Positions 7,228 through 7,822 of a stretch of 7,822 nt of DNA are shown here, in pieces. This stretch comes from Ktedonobacteraceae bacterium (GTDB lineage Bacteria > Chloroflexota > Ktedonobacteria > Ktedonobacterales > Ktedonobacteraceae), in assembly GCA_017354095.1 (NCBI GenBank), contig JAFMRP010000200.1:1-7822 (forward strand). The letters are read 5' to 3'. Below the pieces are notes generated by a model, which worked only from the letters and a program-made list of their open reading frames with translations, did no database searches and was not told where the DNA came from. How positions within the stretch are numbered: position 1 is the first letter of the stretch; the number at the start of each line of letters is the position of its first letter. The position numbers were made by a program, and so were the translations under genes.

Positions 7228-7461
7228 TCAATTACCCGTGGTACCACCTTTTTTGAAGCAGAACATGCTTCCTCTCACGCGGTCACTGTCGAACCGCTCC
7301 TTCGGGTAACGGTGAAGGTCTCCGGTCAGCTTCTCGCTGACGCTCTCAGGTGGGTTCGACGCGGCACCACCTGCCGGCTTGCACTCTCCCGGCTCGCTGC
7401 CTGGCCTGGCCTGCGTCTACTGATCCTGATCAGCGCGTTAACCATGTTTTTCTTCTCGATT
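7198..7461 (-). promoter_or_regulatory. T-box riboswitch leader, proline (CCC) specifier
   Basis: A tRNA-sensing leader that should prevent termination when uncharged tRNA-Pro accumulates. On the minus strand, stem I has a lower helix GCTGA/TCAGC (7434-7430 with 7340-7336), CAGG/CCTG (7428-7425 with 7350-7347), a GAGAG kink-turn side, and a specifier loop made of AGTA (7421-7418) opposite GAA (7357-7355). Just after GAA comes CCC (7354-7352), a proline codon followed by A. The loop is closed by GACGC/GCGTC (7417-7413 with 7362-7358). Stem III is ACCGTTACCCGAAGGAGCGGT (7313-7293). The T-box proper, AAGGTGGTACCACGGG (7250-7235), carries UGGU, which fits the ACCA end of a tRNA-Pro with discriminator A73. 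In the antiterminator, AAGG and ACGGG pair with CCTT and CTCGT of the terminator's left arm. The downstream ProRS confirms the amino acid. A 6-bp hairpin (GAAGCA/TGCTTC, 7271-7255) precedes the antiterminator. Confidence 0.93.
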
Positions 7462-7468
7462 ACAGTCA

Positions 7469-7497
7469 AGGATACACGAAAGTCGCCTCTATGTCAA
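7469..7497 (-). promoter_or_regulatory. Sigma-A/sigma70-type promoter for the T-box-proS transcript
   Basis: A perfect -35 box TTGACA (7497-7492), a 17-nt spacer and the -10 box TATCCT (7474-7469) lie just before the T-box leader on the minus strand. Transcription is expected to start near 7463-7461, which leaves room for the complete leader. No second promoter of this quality was seen in the window. Confidence 0.82.
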
Positions 7498-7560
7498 GCA
7501 TACGTTTCGCGTAGAGCAGGGATGAAGGCCAAATGGTGAAAACTCGAAAATTGGAACTGA

Positions 7561-7632
7561 AACCCTTCACAACCCTTCACGGCCGCCTGCAGAGCCGATT
7601 CAACCCTTCACCAACGCTTCACAACCCTTCAC
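7561..7632. repeat. Five-copy decamer array AACCCTTCAC
   Basis: Copies start at 7561, 7571, 7602, 7613 (one mismatch, AACGCTTCAC) and 7623. Relative to the first, offsets are 0, 10, 41, 52 and 62, close to 0, 1, 4, 5 and 6 turns of B-DNA. The array lies about 64 bp upstream of the -35 box of the T-box promoter. It could be a binding array for a regulator or part of a dispersed intergenic repeat; the sequence alone does not decide. Confidence 0.75.
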
Positions 7633-7650
7633 ACTGGCCTGGCAAGAAAC

Positions 7651-7759
7651 TAACACTTGTAACGCTTGTAACGCTTTTTACCGGGCCATCATGTCCGTTG
7701 GTTTGAAGAAGTTCAAAGCAGCAACAGTGACCACTCTACTGTAAGCGTTACAAGTGTTA
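7651..7759. repeat. 17-bp perfect inverted repeat with 75-nt centre
   Basis: The left arm TAACACTTGTAACGCTT (7651-7667) is exactly complementary to AAGCGTTACAAGTGTTA (7743-7759). A 9-bp tandem repeat CTTGTAACG (7656-7664, 7665-7673) starts in the left arm. Outside the arms, AAACTAAC (7647-7654) matches GTTAGTTT (7765-7772) in inverse, offset by an insertion in the right arm. The centre contains a smaller hairpin TTTGAA-GAAG-TTCAAA (7702-7717). No open reading frame is evident. It resembles a small non-coding inverted-repeat element (MITE-like or REP-like), but no target duplication could be established. Confidence 0.75.
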
Positions 7760-7822
7760 CTTCTGTTAGTTTATGTGTTCTATCTGTACTATTTGTTCTG
7801 TTAACCTCTCACCGAGTGAACT

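Larger units (their letters stand above)
7498..7822. other. Non-coding region upstream of the T-box operon
   Basis: No coding region with a ribosome binding site or recognisable protein motif is seen on either strand. The content is the decamer array, the inverted repeat and, to the right, an AT-rich stretch (7760-7822) with TTCTGTTA repeated at 7761 and 7796. Any upstream gene begins or ends beyond the window. Confidence 0.7.

Noticed and set aside
7075..7539. 154-residue open frame on the plus strand
   Set aside because: It runs antisense through the T-box leader and promoter; the structured RNA explains the sequence better.
7561..7632. CRISPR-like array
   Set aside because: Repeats are only 10 bp, spacers are absent or irregular, and there are no cas genes nearby.

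Overview
The window is a compact bacterial segment in which every recognisable gene lies on the minus strand. Reading from the right end leftwards, the order is: a non-coding region with repeats; a promoter; a T-box leader; a eukaryote/archaea-type prolyl-tRNA synthetase (ProRS); a free-standing B3/B4 (PheRS-beta editing-like) protein; a bacterial-type ProRS; an SGNH/GDSL hydrolase; an S66 (LD-carboxypeptidase/MccF-like) peptidase; a GNAT acetyltransferase; and the first two thirds of an ArgJ-type ornithine/glutamate acetyltransferase that runs off the left edge. The T-box system, bacterial gene style and mixed ProRS inventory suggest a Gram-positive-like or Chloroflexota-type bacterium, perhaps a Ktedonobacter relative. 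That assignment is inference from gene style, since there is no rRNA or other marker.

Right end (about 7462-7822): no gene is seen. It holds five copies of a decamer spaced at near-integral DNA turns, and a 17-bp perfect inverted repeat around a 75-nt centre. Just left of these is a strong sigma-A-like promoter (TTGACA, 17 nt, TATCCT), followed by a T-box leader. In that leader I can trace the specifier loop (AGTA/GAA with a CCC proline codon), stem III, the T-box bulge, the antiterminator and an intrinsic terminator with eight U's. It should read uncharged tRNA-Pro and control the type 3 ProRS, and possibly the genes beyond it, because no convincing terminator follows that gene.

Middle (3056-7132): two ProRS enzymes of different lineages flank a putative tRNA-editing domain protein. 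The type 3 enzyme lacks an INS editing domain and has lost three of the four usual zinc cysteines. The bacterial-type enzyme keeps an INS domain but has an altered motif 2 (FRDG instead of FRDE). A division of labour between synthesis and editing is plausible.

Left half (1-3044): the SGNH, S66 and GNAT genes follow proS closely (gaps of 11 and 25 nt, then a 35-nt overlap), each with a fitting ribosome binding site. S66 (MccF) and GNAT (MccE) enzymes are the two known detoxifiers of aminoacyl-nucleotide antibiotics of the microcin C type. Their coupling next to a duplicated synthetase suggests, as a hypothesis only, protection against a ProRS-directed or aminoacyl-adenylate-like inhibitor. The terminal argJ has signature residues resembling the Oat2/ORF6 branch known from clavulanic acid clusters rather than the usual ArgJ consensus.
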